A DNA stretch of 64,000 nt from Sulfurovum sp. NBC37-1 (GTDB lineage: Bacteria; Campylobacterota; Campylobacteria; Campylobacterales; Sulfurovaceae). Where the stretch lies: assembly GCF_000010345.1 (NCBI RefSeq), contig NC_009663.1:1240001-1304000 (forward strand). Direction: 5' to 3'. A program made the translations under genes and the position numbers. Numbering within the stretch: position 1 is the first letter of the stretch; every line of letters starts with the position of its first letter. This document shows, piece after piece, positions 8,694 through 17,743 of the stretch. The notes under the pieces are model-generated. The model did not search any database. It saw nothing but the letters and a program-made list of their open reading frames with translations, and was not told where the DNA came from.

Positions 8694-11108
8694 CTATCTT
8701 CCCAGCTCTTTTTCAAGTTTGCCGATGTTCTCTATGGTCTTCAGCACGCTGTCGGGGTTCAGGCTCATCGACTCGATGCCAAGCCGCACAAGATACTCCG
8801 CCATTTCCGGATAGTCTGACGGTGCCTGACCGCAGATACCGCTGTGCCGTTTGTTGCGCTTGCATCCTTCGACCGCCATTCTGATCATTTCTTTGACACC
8901 CTCGTCGCGTTCGTCATAATCAAACGCGACCACCTGACTGTCACGGTCTACACCGAGGGTAAGCTGCGTAAGATCATTGCTTCCGATGCTGAAACCGTCA
9001 AATAGCTTGCTGAAGGCATCTATCTGGATGACGTTATTCGGAATCTCGCACATTACGTAGATCTTCAAGCCGTTCTCGCCCTGTTTGAGTCCGTATTTGG
9101 CCATCGTATCGATGACCCTTTGTCCCTCATCCACCCTGCGGCAGAACGGTATCATCAAAGTGACATTATCAAATCCCATCTCGTCGCGTACACGCTTCAT
9201 GGCCGCACACTCAAGCGCAAAGCCCTCTTCATAGTTGGGATGGGCGTAACGTGATGCCCCGCGGAATCCGATCATGGGGTTGTCTTCTTTAAGCTCAAAG
9301 GTGTCACCGCCCAGAAGCGTGGCATATTCATTCGATTTAAAGTCACTCATACGCACGATACAGGGCTTGGGGTAAACAGCCGAAGCGATGGTAGCCACCC
9401 CTTCGGAAAGTGTTTTGACAAAGAAGTCTTCCATGGAATCATATGCCTGTGTCAACTCCTGAAGTTTGGCTCTTGTAGCTTCATCCACTTTTTCGGGATG
9501 CTTGAGCGCCATCGGGTGGGCTTTGATGTATTCGTTGATAATGAATTCCATACGTGCAAGACCGATCCCGTCGACCGGCAATGAGGAGAGTGAAAAAGCG
9601 ATATCCGGATTACCGAGATTCATCATGATCTCCGTTTTTGTTTTGGGAAGGTTGCTCAGGTCTGTTTTAATGATCTCGAAATCCAAAATACCTTCATAGA
9701 TATGTCCCTCTTCCCCCTCAGCACAACTCACTGTCACTTCATCTGCATCTTTGAGAACCTCCGTCGCATTGTCACACCCGACCACTGCCGGAATGCCGAG
9801 TTCACGGCTCAGGATCGCCGCATGGCAGGTACGCCCACCTTTGTTCGTGATGATAGCTGAAGCGATCTTCATAATGGGTTCCCAGTCAGGGTTGGTCGTA
9901 TCGGCGACGAGTACTTCGCCCGCTTTAAAGGTGTCGAGCTCTTTCACGCTTGCGATGTAGTGCGCTTTCCCCTGCCCTATTTTGGTACCTATGGCCTGTC
10001 CGGTTACCAGGACTTTGCCTTTCTCTTTAAGGTGGTAGGTTTCCAGGACATTGCCCTTTTTCTGTGACTGAACCGTTTCCGGACGTGCCTGTACCATGTA
10101 GAGATGCCCGTCGATCCCGTCCTTTGCCCACTCCATATCCATCGGTTTATGGAAGCCCGCTTTCTGTGAGTAATGGTTCTCCACTTTGATAGCATAGCCG
10201 GCCAGTACCATGACATCCTCGTCGGTGATACAGAAACGGTTCTGCTCTTCCTCTGTCGTCGGAACATTCTTCGTATACTCCACCGCAATATTGTCCAGGT
10301 TGATCGTATCGGTGAAGATCATCTTTTTCTCTTTGGAACCAAGAGAACGCTTCAGAACCGTTCTGAACCCTTTGTTGTAGGTAGGTTTATGAACATAGAA
10401 AGCATCCGGGTTAATGGTACCCTGTACGACATTCTCGCCAAGTCCGAGCGCGGCGTTAATGAATACGACATCTTTGAACCCTGTTTCCGTATCGAGAGAA
10501 AACATCACCCCGCTCGCACCGATATCACTACGCACCATCTTCATCACGACCACAGAGAGATAGACTTTGAGGTAGTCAAAATTATTGTCGTATTTATAGT
10601 GGATGGAACGGTCGGTAAAGTTGGAAGCCAGACAGCGTTTGTAGGCGTCTATCAGTTCGTCTTCGTTCGAAATATTCAGGTAAGTGTCGTTCTGTCCGGC
10701 AAAAGAGGCTTCGGGAGAATCTTCGGCTGTAGCAGAAGATCGGACGGCAAGTGAGAGGCTCTCATCATACTCCTCTTTGAGCTTTGCATAGGCAGAAAGG
10801 ATCTCCGACTTGAGATCATCGGGGAGCTCACAGTTGTAAACGATCTCTCGAGATGCCTTTCCCGCTTTCTGAAGCGCATCGACACTGGTCACATCGAGGT
10901 CATCAAGCAGCGCATGAAGCTTTTCCCACGCACCGTTGCTTTTCAGTACATGTCTGTAGGCACTGGAGGTCACGGCAAAACCGTTGGGAACACGGACGCC
11001 CTCCTGTGTCAGGTTTTGGTACATCTCACCAAGAGAAGCGTTCTTTCCTCCGACTTCGGCGACATCCTCAATACCTATCTCATTGAACCATTTGATATTT
11101 TTACTCAT
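8694..11108 (-). CDS. ppsA: Phosphoenolpyruvate synthase (pyruvate, water dikinase)
   Basis: PEP synthase converts pyruvate, ATP and water to PEP, AMP and phosphate, the entry step of gluconeogenesis. The order is an N-terminal ATP-grasp domain (GGKNASLGEM), a central phosphohistidine domain (GGRTCHAAILSRELGIPAVVG) and a C-terminal PEP-binding barrel. The barrel ends in CGQAPSDYPE with the acid/base Cys. It has 804 aa, close to E. coli PpsA. It is the first gene of the minus-strand operon ppsA-eno-gap-fba-E3-E2-E3 and has AAGGG upstream of ATG. A 240-base gap separates it from the IS element upstream. Confidence 0.95.
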   Translation of the reverse strand: MSKNIKWFNEIGIEDVAEVGGKNASLGEMYQNLTQEGVRVPNGFAVTSSAYRHVLKSNGAWEKLHALLDDLDVTSVDALQKAGKASREIVYNCELPDDLKSEILSAYAKLKEEYDESLSLAVRSSATAEDSPEASFAGQNDTYLNISNEDELIDAYKRCLASNFTDRSIHYKYDNNFDYLKVYLSVVVMKMVRSDIGASGVMFSLDTETGFKDVVFINAALGLGENVVQGTINPDAFYVHKPTYNKGFRTVLKRSLGSKEKKMIFTDTINLDNIAVEYTKNVPTTEEEQNRFCITDEDVMVLAGYAIKVENHYSQKAGFHKPMDMEWAKDGIDGHLYMVQARPETVQSQKKGNVLETYHLKEKGKVLVTGQAIGTKIGQGKAHYIASVKELDTFKAGEVLVADTTNPDWEPIMKIASAIITNKGGRTCHAAILSRELGIPAVVGCDNATEVLKDADEVTVSCAEGEEGHIYEGILDFEIIKTDLSNLPKTKTEIMMNLGNPDIAFSLSSLPVDGIGLARMEFIINEYIKAHPMALKHPEKVDEATRAKLQELTQAYDSMEDFFVKTLSEGVATIASAVYPKPCIVRMSDFKSNEYATLLGGDTFELKEDNPMIGFRGASRYAHPNYEEGFALECAAMKRVRDEMGFDNVTLMIPFCRRVDEGQRVIDTMAKYGLKQGENGLKIYVMCEIPNNVIQIDAFSKLFDGFSIGSNDLTQLTLGVDRDSQVVAFDYDERDEGVKEMIRMAVEGCKRNKRHSGICGQAPSDYPEMAEYLVRLGIESMSLNPDSVLKTIENIGKLEKELGR

Positions 11109-11169
11109 TGCATACCCTTTTTGATCTAATCATATATTTTAAAAGTTGCTCAAATTTACACATTAAATA

Positions 11170-11175
11170 AGTATA
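11170..11175 (-). promoter_or_regulatory. Possible -10 box of the ppsA operon
   Basis: On the minus strand TATACT lies 61 bases upstream of the ppsA ATG in an AT-rich leader, and is the best sigma-70-like -10 in the 11109-11350 gap. No convincing -35 is seen, as is common in Campylobacterota. The rest of the gap is AT-rich with no gene. Confidence 0.3.
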
Positions 11176-11350
11176 CTACGATTTTTGTTTACCATTTGTT
11201 AGTATCCACAAATCTAACACCAATTCAACCATAAATAAATTAACATCAATCTAATAAAACTAATCACTTATTTCTATTTTGGGATTTGGGAAACCTATTA
11301 TTGAGACTGTATGTAGGGAATAGTCTTGAAATACAAACTTAACATAAGTA

Positions 11351-12627
<1,277 letters not shown>

Positions 12628-12652
12628 TATATAATTTTATGAGGTTTTACAA

Positions 12653-12867
12653 ACAGGACATTTTGTCCGTTATTGCCAGAAATCAACAAATAATAGAACA
12701 CTTTGTCTGGATAATGGCTAATTTCAGCCTAAAGGGACATTATCAAATGTTATAAAAACACGAAATACTATAAAAATATACAAATTTAATCTCTTTTCGT
12801 AAATAACGAGACATATTGGATATACTATTAATACTGAAATATCGTAATAGCAGGACAAAGTGTTCTG
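12653..12867. repeat. Three related 25-base motifs upstream of the HNH gene
   Basis: Three copies of a motif close to ACAGRACAYTTTGTCC occur at 12653-12677 (plus), 12693-12718 (plus) and 12842-12867 (minus). Copies two and three share GAACACTTTGTC exactly, at 12696-12707 and inverted at 12854-12865. Copy one contains the perfect hairpin GGACA-TTT-TGTCC. Similar TATTGCC/ATAATGGC/CTATTA tails follow. The 12628-12918 gap has no gene. The motifs could be operator sites or the ends of a small non-autonomous element. Confidence 0.5.
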
Positions 12868-12918
12868 TTAATAAATAGTTATGTTCACAAAATATGAAGA
12901 AAAGGAAGTTTTTAATAA

Positions 12919-13782
12919 ATGAAGTTTGAATTGAAACCAGATAATCGAAATTCTTCTGACGAAGACCTTATTAGTGATTTGAAAAAAATCGCCAAAGAAC
13001 TTAATAAGACAAAAATCACGAGAAAAGAATATGATACACATGGCAGGTATTCAGAAGGAACATTAAGAAAAAGATTTGGTGGCTGGATTAAAGCTCTTGA
13101 AAAAGCAGGTCTTTCATCTCTTAAAGATTATGAAATTACAAAGAATGATTTAATCAAAGAACTTAAAAGAATTTCAAACCTTCCTAACGTAAATATTTTA
13201 AGTCGAGCAGTTTTCAATACACACAAAAAAATATCGAATACAAGTAAAATAGAACGTTGTTTTGGTTCATGGTCAAATGCACTTAAAGAAGCTGGTTTAA
13301 CTGTTGAAAGTTCGCAAAACCGATACTCTAACAAAGATTTATTTGAAAACATATTGAATGTTTGGATATATCATGGTAAACAACCAACTGTTACTCAAAT
13401 GAGTGAAGAGCCATCAAAAATAACTCGAAATACATATAGTAATAGATTTGGTAATTGGAGAAAAACACTAGAAGCTTTTATTGAATATACGAATCAAGAA
13501 GAGCCTGAAGCTTTAATAAAAGAAGAAAGCCAACCAAAGAAATTACCCTTAAATTCAATTCATCATAAAACATCAAGAACTATCAACCTTAGATTAAGAT
13601 TTAGAACATTTCAAAATGATAATTTTAAATGTAAAAATTGTGGAAGGTCACCTGCAACTGACCCAAAAACAATTTTACATGTTGACCATATTTATCCATG
13701 GTCTAAAGGTGGCGAAACTGTATTAGAAAATCTACAAACATTATGCTCAGATTGTAACTTAGGAAAAAGTGACTTAGTTTGA
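12919..13782 (+). CDS. HNH endonuclease with three homing-endonuclease-associated repeats
   Basis: This 287 aa protein has three N-terminal repeats (about residues 14-65, 75-127 and 138-186). Each ends in a signature like RFGGWIKALEKAGL, matching the homing-endonuclease-associated HNH repeat, thought to bind DNA. A C-terminal HNH nuclease domain follows (230-284), with CKNC at 238-241, HVDHIYPW at 254-261, Asn271 and CSDC at 276-279. The zinc and catalytic residues appear intact. The gene is strikingly AT-rich relative to the flanking operons and stands opposite in strand. An attC-like structure begins nine bases after its stop. Its biological target is unknown, and homing, defence or cassette-borne roles are all possible. 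Confidence 0.8.
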   Translation: MKFELKPDNRNSSDEDLISDLKKIAKELNKTKITRKEYDTHGRYSEGTLRKRFGGWIKALEKAGLSSLKDYEITKNDLIKELKRISNLPNVNILSRAVFNTHKKISNTSKIERCFGSWSNALKEAGLTVESSQNRYSNKDLFENILNVWIYHGKQPTVTQMSEEPSKITRNTYSNRFGNWRKTLEAFIEYTNQEEPEALIKEESQPKKLPLNSIHHKTSRTINLRLRFRTFQNDNFKCKNCGRSPATDPKTILHVDHIYPWSKGGETVLENLQTLCSDCNLGKSDLV

Positions 13783-13791
13783 AAAAAGAAA

Positions 13792-13861
13792 ACATAACAA
13801 ATACGAGGAGACCAATAATTTACCCTAGCGGGAAAATTATTGCTCACGACAAACGTTAGCC
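13792..13861 (+). other. attC-like recombination site 1
   Basis: This 70 bp imperfect palindrome starts with ACATAAC (13792-13798, cf. RYYYAAC) and ends with GTTAGCC (13855-13861, cf. GTTRRRY). Inner arms include CGAGGAG opposite CTCACG with unpaired extra bases. A central stem pairs CAATAATTT-A-CCC with GGG-A-AAATTATTG around a TAGC loop. It lies directly after the HNH stop codon and ends 14 bases before the next ATG, exactly where an integron cassette attC would sit. No integrase is in the window. Confidence 0.5.
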
Positions 13862-13875
13862 GCATAAGAAATCAC

Positions 13876-14172
13876 ATGAAGAACCCAGACAGAGAATCAG
13901 TATCAAGGTTGGAAGATCTTCCAAATATCGGAAGAGCCACTGCCCATGATCTTCATATGATTGGTATCGACCATCCGAAAAATTTGATCGGAAATGATCC
14001 CCTCAAAATGTATGAAAAGCTTTGCGCGATATCAGGGAAAAGGCATGATCCATGTGTTATTGATGTGTTTATGTCTGTCATCCATTTCATGGAGGGCGGA
14101 GAACCACTACCATGGTGGTCTTTTACCGAGACTCGAAAAAACGAGATGAATCAAAACAGGGAAATAAAATGA
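13876..14172 (+). CDS. Cdd1-family helix-hairpin-helix protein
   Basis: This 98 aa protein belongs to the 'pathogenicity locus' Cdd1 family, often annotated as mitomycin-resistance related. The signature is LEDLPNIGRATAHDLHMIGI, a helix-hairpin-helix-like element, followed by DPLKMYEKLCAISGKRHDPC and VIDVFMSVIHFMEGGEPLPWW. The biochemical function is not established, and DNA binding is suggested by the HhH-like fold. The ATG at 13876 was chosen because it follows the attC-like site and begins the conserved region. An upstream ATG at 13840 would lie inside that site. It overlaps the next gene by ATGA, so the two are coupled. Confidence 0.75.
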   Translation: MKNPDRESVSRLEDLPNIGRATAHDLHMIGIDHPKNLIGNDPLKMYEKLCAISGKRHDPCVIDVFMSVIHFMEGGEPLPWWSFTETRKNEMNQNREIK

Positions 14173-14561
14173 AATATGGATATACGATAATATATGTTTC
14201 ATCCGTAGAAGAAACACTGGAGTTCTATTCTAAAGCGTTTGGTTTTGAAATCAAATTCATTCATGAGTCCAAAGCTTATGGCGAGTTGAACACAGGTGAA
14301 ACAACATTGGCATTTGCATCCCATGAAATGGGAAATATGAACCTTGGCGGAAAGTACATAAAGGCAAGTGTAGAAGCTGAACCTTTTGGCATTGAATTGG
14401 CGTTTGTTACAGAGAATGTAGCATCGGCCTTTAATAAAGCTGTTGAGTCGGGGGCAATCCCAATCAAGGAGCCTGAAGAAAAGCCATGGGGCCAGCTTGT
14501 TGGCTATGTTAGAGCAGTGGATGGTTCAGTAATTGAGCTATGTTCACCAATCGGCAGCTAA
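14169..14561 (+). CDS. VOC-family (glyoxalase/bleomycin-resistance-like) protein
   Basis: This 130 aa vicinal-oxygen-chelate fold protein contains the usual opening (TIIYVSSVEETLEFYSKAFG) and closing strand (GQLVGYVRAVDGSVIELCSP). The terminal VIEL glutamate is a typical metal ligand. Two beta-alpha-beta-beta-beta modules are apparent. Family members include glyoxalase I, dioxygenases and fosfomycin or bleomycin resistance proteins, and the substrate here is unknown. The ATG overlaps the stop of the Cdd1 gene. VOC proteins are frequent passengers of integron cassettes, which fits the neighbouring attC-like sites. Confidence 0.8.
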   Translation: MKYGYTIIYVSSVEETLEFYSKAFGFEIKFIHESKAYGELNTGETTLAFASHEMGNMNLGGKYIKASVEAEPFGIELAFVTENVASAFNKAVESGAIPIKEPEEKPWGQLVGYVRAVDGSVIELCSPIGS

Positions 14562-14598
14562 GAATCACCGCCAGCATTATCTTACAAAAGGAACAGTT

Positions 14599-15015
14599 AT
14601 GAATGTTGAAAACATTCCACTAGTTAAATATTTAGGTATTTTTAGAAACCATGATGGCAACCTAGAACTGCCATTTCAGGAAAAGACAGAAAGTTTTTTT
14701 CAAACTCAACATGCTGGTTCCCAATTTACATTAGCTGAGACTGCCAGTATAGATTATCTACAAAGTAGATTTCCAGAGCTAATTGAAAAAACTGTTCCAG
14801 TTTTTAGAAGTTGTGAAACTAAGTTTAAACAACTTTCAAAAAATAACATTATTGCATTTGCATCAATTGATGATGATATAAAGTCTAAATTTCAAGAACA
14901 ACTTGAAAAAAAATCACGTGCAAACATTACTATTGACATTAAATTGATTGATAGTGATGGAGTAGAAACATTTAACGGTAAGTTTAACTGGTTTGTTCAA
15001 GTAACAAAAAAATAA
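14599..15015 (+). CDS. DUF4442 hotdog-fold thioesterase-like protein
   Basis: This 138 aa protein has the pattern of DUF4442 / YiiD-C-type hotdog proteins. An H-A-G-x-x-F-T-L-A-E-T-A core (HAGSQFTLAETASIDYL) is followed by alternating strands. The family is related to acyl-CoA thioesterases. The substrate is unknown. AAAGGAACAG precedes the ATG. The gene follows the VOC gene by 37 bases with no attC-like site between them, so Cdd1, VOC and DUF4442 could move as one multi-gene cassette. A second attC-like site begins at its stop codon. Confidence 0.65.
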   Translation: MNVENIPLVKYLGIFRNHDGNLELPFQEKTESFFQTQHAGSQFTLAETASIDYLQSRFPELIEKTVPVFRSCETKFKQLSKNNIIAFASIDDDIKSKFQEQLEKKSRANITIDIKLIDSDGVETFNGKFNWFVQVTKK

Positions 15016-15083
15016 GATAACAAGACATAGAAGCGAATAAAGTAGCCTTACGACGACTTATTAGCTCTATTCTACCGTTACAA
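15015..15083 (+). other. attC-like recombination site 2
   Basis: This 69 bp imperfect palindrome overlaps the DUF4442 stop codon. It opens with AGATAAC and closes with GTTACAA (15077-15083). Inside, ATAGAAGCGAATAA pairs with the complement of TTATTAGCTCTAT, leaving one extra adenine unpaired, a hallmark of attC sites. Its size and position relative to the upstream gene match site 1 almost exactly. The outer R-box matches are weaker than those of site 1 (5 of 7 positions each). Confidence 0.4.
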
Positions 15084-15105
15084 ATTTCTTGTTCACGAAA
15101 TTTAA

Positions 15106-15196
15106 AACCTTATAATCTAACATATTTTATAAGGTTATTCGCTGTAGCGACGTTTGCGAGCTATAAATCTAAGCCCTTCAATAAAAAACCTTATAA
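15106..15196. repeat. AT-rich palindromes in the gap before mrdA
   Basis: The 15084-15291 stretch has no gene. AACCTTATAA (15106-15115) pairs perfectly with TTATAAGGTT (15127-15136), and the same AACCTTATAA recurs at 15187-15196. AAATTTC and GAAATTT just upstream form another small stem. These may be remnants of further cassette boundaries, but no canonical ends are visible. Confidence 0.35.
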
Positions 15197-15291
15197 AAAG
15201 TTCTATATAGGAGATTTTATAATCTATTCAGTAGCCATTTAAGTCCCTTTATTCTAATCTTGCAATAAAAGGTATACATAAAATCTACACT

Positions 15292-15338
15292 AAGACACCA
15301 GGTGTAAAACATTTTCGACACCTCAGTGTACGTGTCTT
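15292..15338 (-). terminator. Nested stem-loop downstream of mrdA
   Basis: AAGACAC (15292-15298) pairs with GTGTCTT (15332-15338), and inside it AGGTGT (15300-15305) pairs with ACACCT (15318-15323). The structure begins 13 bases beyond the mrdA stop codon and is a plausible end for the long envelope operon. It lacks a strong T-run, so intrinsic termination is uncertain. Confidence 0.4.
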
Positions 15339-15350
15339 GAAGCTGTTTTC

Positions 15351-17285
15351 TTAAAAGAGTGACAGTCCCTCGCTGCTCTTCTTTCTGAGCTCTTCATTTC
15401 GTTTTCTGATCTTCTCTTTTTTCTTCTGTACTTCAACACTTTCCATCTGTTCTGTTCCGACCGCTGTATCAATATTTTTTTGCAGCTTGCTCGTGAAATA
15501 ATTGTTCTTATACAGCCAACGGTAGATATCTCCCGCCATAGGTGCAGAGGTACTACCACCGTGGCCGCCATGCTCGATGAGGACCGTTACAACGTATTGC
15601 GGATTGTCATAGGGGGCATAGGTCGTGATCCAAGCATGGGAACGGTGGAAGTAGGCCAGTTCGGATTCTTTGAGCCTCTTCCCCATTCCCTGTGGTATGG
15701 ATGTCACCTGGGATGTACCTGTCTTGCCCGCTACTTTAATAGGAAGATCATGCATAAGTCTGTACGCTGTACCATGTGGAATATTACAGACATCGTACAT
15801 TCCTTTACGTACCTCAGAGATAGATATCGGGTTGAATTTTATTGGAACACTTGTCATATTGATATCTACACCGTTGATACGCTTTGCCACACGTGGTGTA
15901 ACAAGATTACCCGTGGCTATCAATGCCGTATAGCGTGCTACCTGAAGTGGCGTGACAAGGTCATACCCCTGTCCGATAGCAGCAATGACCGTTTCTCCTA
16001 AGAACCATGATTTCTTGAATCGCTTCATTTTCCATGCTTTGTCCGGTATAACACCGTTGTATTCTCTTGGAAGGTCTACACCAGTTTTCACTCCCAGACC
16101 GAATGAGCGAAGATTTTTCGCCATCGCATCAATCCCCACTTGAAGGCTTTTCTTGTAAAAGTAAACGTCACAGCTCTGCATGATCGCTTTACGCAGATAT
16201 ACCGTACCATGACCACTATGTTTCCAGCATCGAAATTTATGTTTACTGTTCCCGATGGTCATGTAGCCTTTACAGTATTCGCTCTTCTCCAAAATACCCG
16301 GCTTGGCCTTGTCAAATGCCATGGCCATTCCCGGCTTAATGGAAGATCCAGGAGGATAGGTCCCGTGGGTGATCTTGTTGGTAAAAGGATGTGCCAGGTC
16401 TTCCTGCAGCGCTTTCCAGTCCTTTGAGCTGATCCCTCCGACAAAAAGATTCGGATCATAAGCAGGATAACTCACCGCTGCAATGATCTCACCCGTTGTT
16501 CGCATCACGATTGCCACACCGGTCGCATCACCAAAGTGTTCATAGATCATCTTTTGCAGGTCAATATCGATATTGAGCTCAAGGTTTCTATTGTCTTTGG
16601 GTAGCATTTTTTCAAGGACATCAATGGCCTTGTTCCTCGCGGTCACCTTGTTGACCTGGTATCCCAGTTCACCCTGAAGGAAACTGTTGTAATACTTTTC
16701 AAGCCCGCTTTTACCCACTTTCCCGACAACATCGACCACTTCATCTGATTCATTTTCTTTGGCATTTGACCTTCCGGTATACCCTATGAGATGGGCTGCG
16801 TATCTGCCATAGGGGTAGTATCGTTTCGTCTCTGCTTCTATTTTGATATCATCAAACATACTTAACCTTGGGTATGCCCCCATCATGTCCGCATAGTGTA
16901 GGAAATCGACCACTTTGATGTATTTGTGATTGTAGGGAGAACTCTTCTTTTTATATACTTTCATCATCATTGTTTTGTTCAGGTCGGGGAAGGTTTCAAT
17001 CAGGATATCCACTGCCTGCTCTAACTGGCTCTTCTTCCCCTCGACATTCTTCGTGGAAAGATGCGGTTTTATCGATAGAGAGAACCCGATCTGGTTCATT
17101 GCCAGAAGATTCCCGTTACGATCGGTGATCTCTCCTCTTACAGGTTTGATATACTCTTTTCTCTCTATGTTTGCCTTGGCAAGTCCTTCATAATAGAAGT
17201 TTGATTTGACACTTACATGATAGAGCCGAGTGATCATCGCTGCCCATACCAGTATGAAAAGCAGCAGTGTTATCTTATATCTCAT
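15351..17285 (-). CDS. mrdA: Penicillin-binding protein 2 (cell elongation transpeptidase)
   Basis: PBP2 is a class B penicillin-binding protein that cross-links lateral-wall peptidoglycan with RodA and MreBCD. A single N-terminal transmembrane helix (about residues 5-25) is followed by the pedestal domain (PVRGEITDRNGNLLA) and the transpeptidase domain. The active-site motifs are SSIK at 314-317, SCD at 371-373 (the SxN-type motif, with Asp as is usual in PBP2) and KTG at 521-523. Length is 644 aa, normal. Its start overlaps the mreD-like gene by four bases. It is the last gene of the envelope operon. Confidence 0.95.
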   Translation of the reverse strand: MRYKITLLLFILVWAAMITRLYHVSVKSNFYYEGLAKANIERKEYIKPVRGEITDRNGNLLAMNQIGFSLSIKPHLSTKNVEGKKSQLEQAVDILIETFPDLNKTMMMKVYKKKSSPYNHKYIKVVDFLHYADMMGAYPRLSMFDDIKIEAETKRYYPYGRYAAHLIGYTGRSNAKENESDEVVDVVGKVGKSGLEKYYNSFLQGELGYQVNKVTARNKAIDVLEKMLPKDNRNLELNIDIDLQKMIYEHFGDATGVAIVMRTTGEIIAAVSYPAYDPNLFVGGISSKDWKALQEDLAHPFTNKITHGTYPPGSSIKPGMAMAFDKAKPGILEKSEYCKGYMTIGNSKHKFRCWKHSGHGTVYLRKAIMQSCDVYFYKKSLQVGIDAMAKNLRSFGLGVKTGVDLPREYNGVIPDKAWKMKRFKKSWFLGETVIAAIGQGYDLVTPLQVARYTALIATGNLVTPRVAKRINGVDINMTSVPIKFNPISISEVRKGMYDVCNIPHGTAYRLMHDLPIKVAGKTGTSQVTSIPQGMGKRLKESELAYFHRSHAWITTYAPYDNPQYVVTVLIEHGGHGGSTSAPMAGDIYRWLYKNNYFTSKLQKNIDTAVGTEQMESVEVQKKKEKIRKRNEELRKKSSEGLSLF

Positions 17286-17743
17286 ATCACTACGACCACA
17301 AGGAGATCCACGATCAGGGAATAGAGCAGGATATTATCCAACACAATACTGTGGGTACTGAATATGAAATCATAGGCAAGCAAAATACCAAGATATACCA
17401 CATCGATAAGCAGTACGGTGAGGATCGGTACACATATCTTACACTTTTTCAAATGTGTCAGGGTACCGTAGAAGAGCATATAGACGATCAGTACTGAAAT
17501 AAGGATCAGAAAAAACGGAAGGGAGAGGTTGAGCTCCAGATTGATGAAATAGATCAGCGAGATCAAAACATAGCCCCACTTTCCCTGGTCTACCCCGCTA
17601 ATGAAAAGATACCCCATGACACCTACAAGCAACGGCAGGAAAACATAGAATGAGATCAGCATAGGGTAGAAGAGCACAAAGAAGAGTATCAATGCCCAGA
17701 AAAGCAGTTTCATCAGATATTTGGTCAGTGTAGGATTTTTCAT
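17282..17743 (-). CDS. Small polytopic membrane protein, probably MreD-like
   Basis: This 153 aa protein is almost entirely hydrophobic, with about five transmembrane helices and few charged loops. No catalytic motif is visible. Its position, overlapping both the mrdA start and the acetyltransferase stop by ATGA, together with its length, fits an MreD-type rod-shape protein. Sequence similarity to MreD cannot be confirmed by eye, so the call rests mainly on context and topology. Confidence 0.5.
   Translation of the reverse strand: MKNPTLTKYLMKLLFWALILFFVLFYPMLISFYVFLPLLVGVMGYLFISGVDQGKWGYVLISLIYFINLELNLSLPFFLILISVLIVYMLFYGTLTHLKKCKICVPILTVLLIDVVYLGILLAYDFIFSTHSIVLDNILLYSLIVDLLVVVVI

Noticed and set aside
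11176-11348. Repeated ATCTAAC/ATCTAAT words upstream of ppsA as possible attC or operator
   Set aside because: They are scattered in an AT-rich stretch and do not form a paired structure.
12801-12884. Possible third attC-like site before the HNH gene (AAATAAC ... GTTATGT)
   Set aside because: The end boxes are at a plausible distance, but the inner arms do not pair convincingly, so it was not listed.
15134-15160. CGTTTGCG near 15150 as the end of a longer attC
   Set aside because: The end box fits the consensus poorly. The shorter 69 bp palindrome at 15015-15083 fits better.
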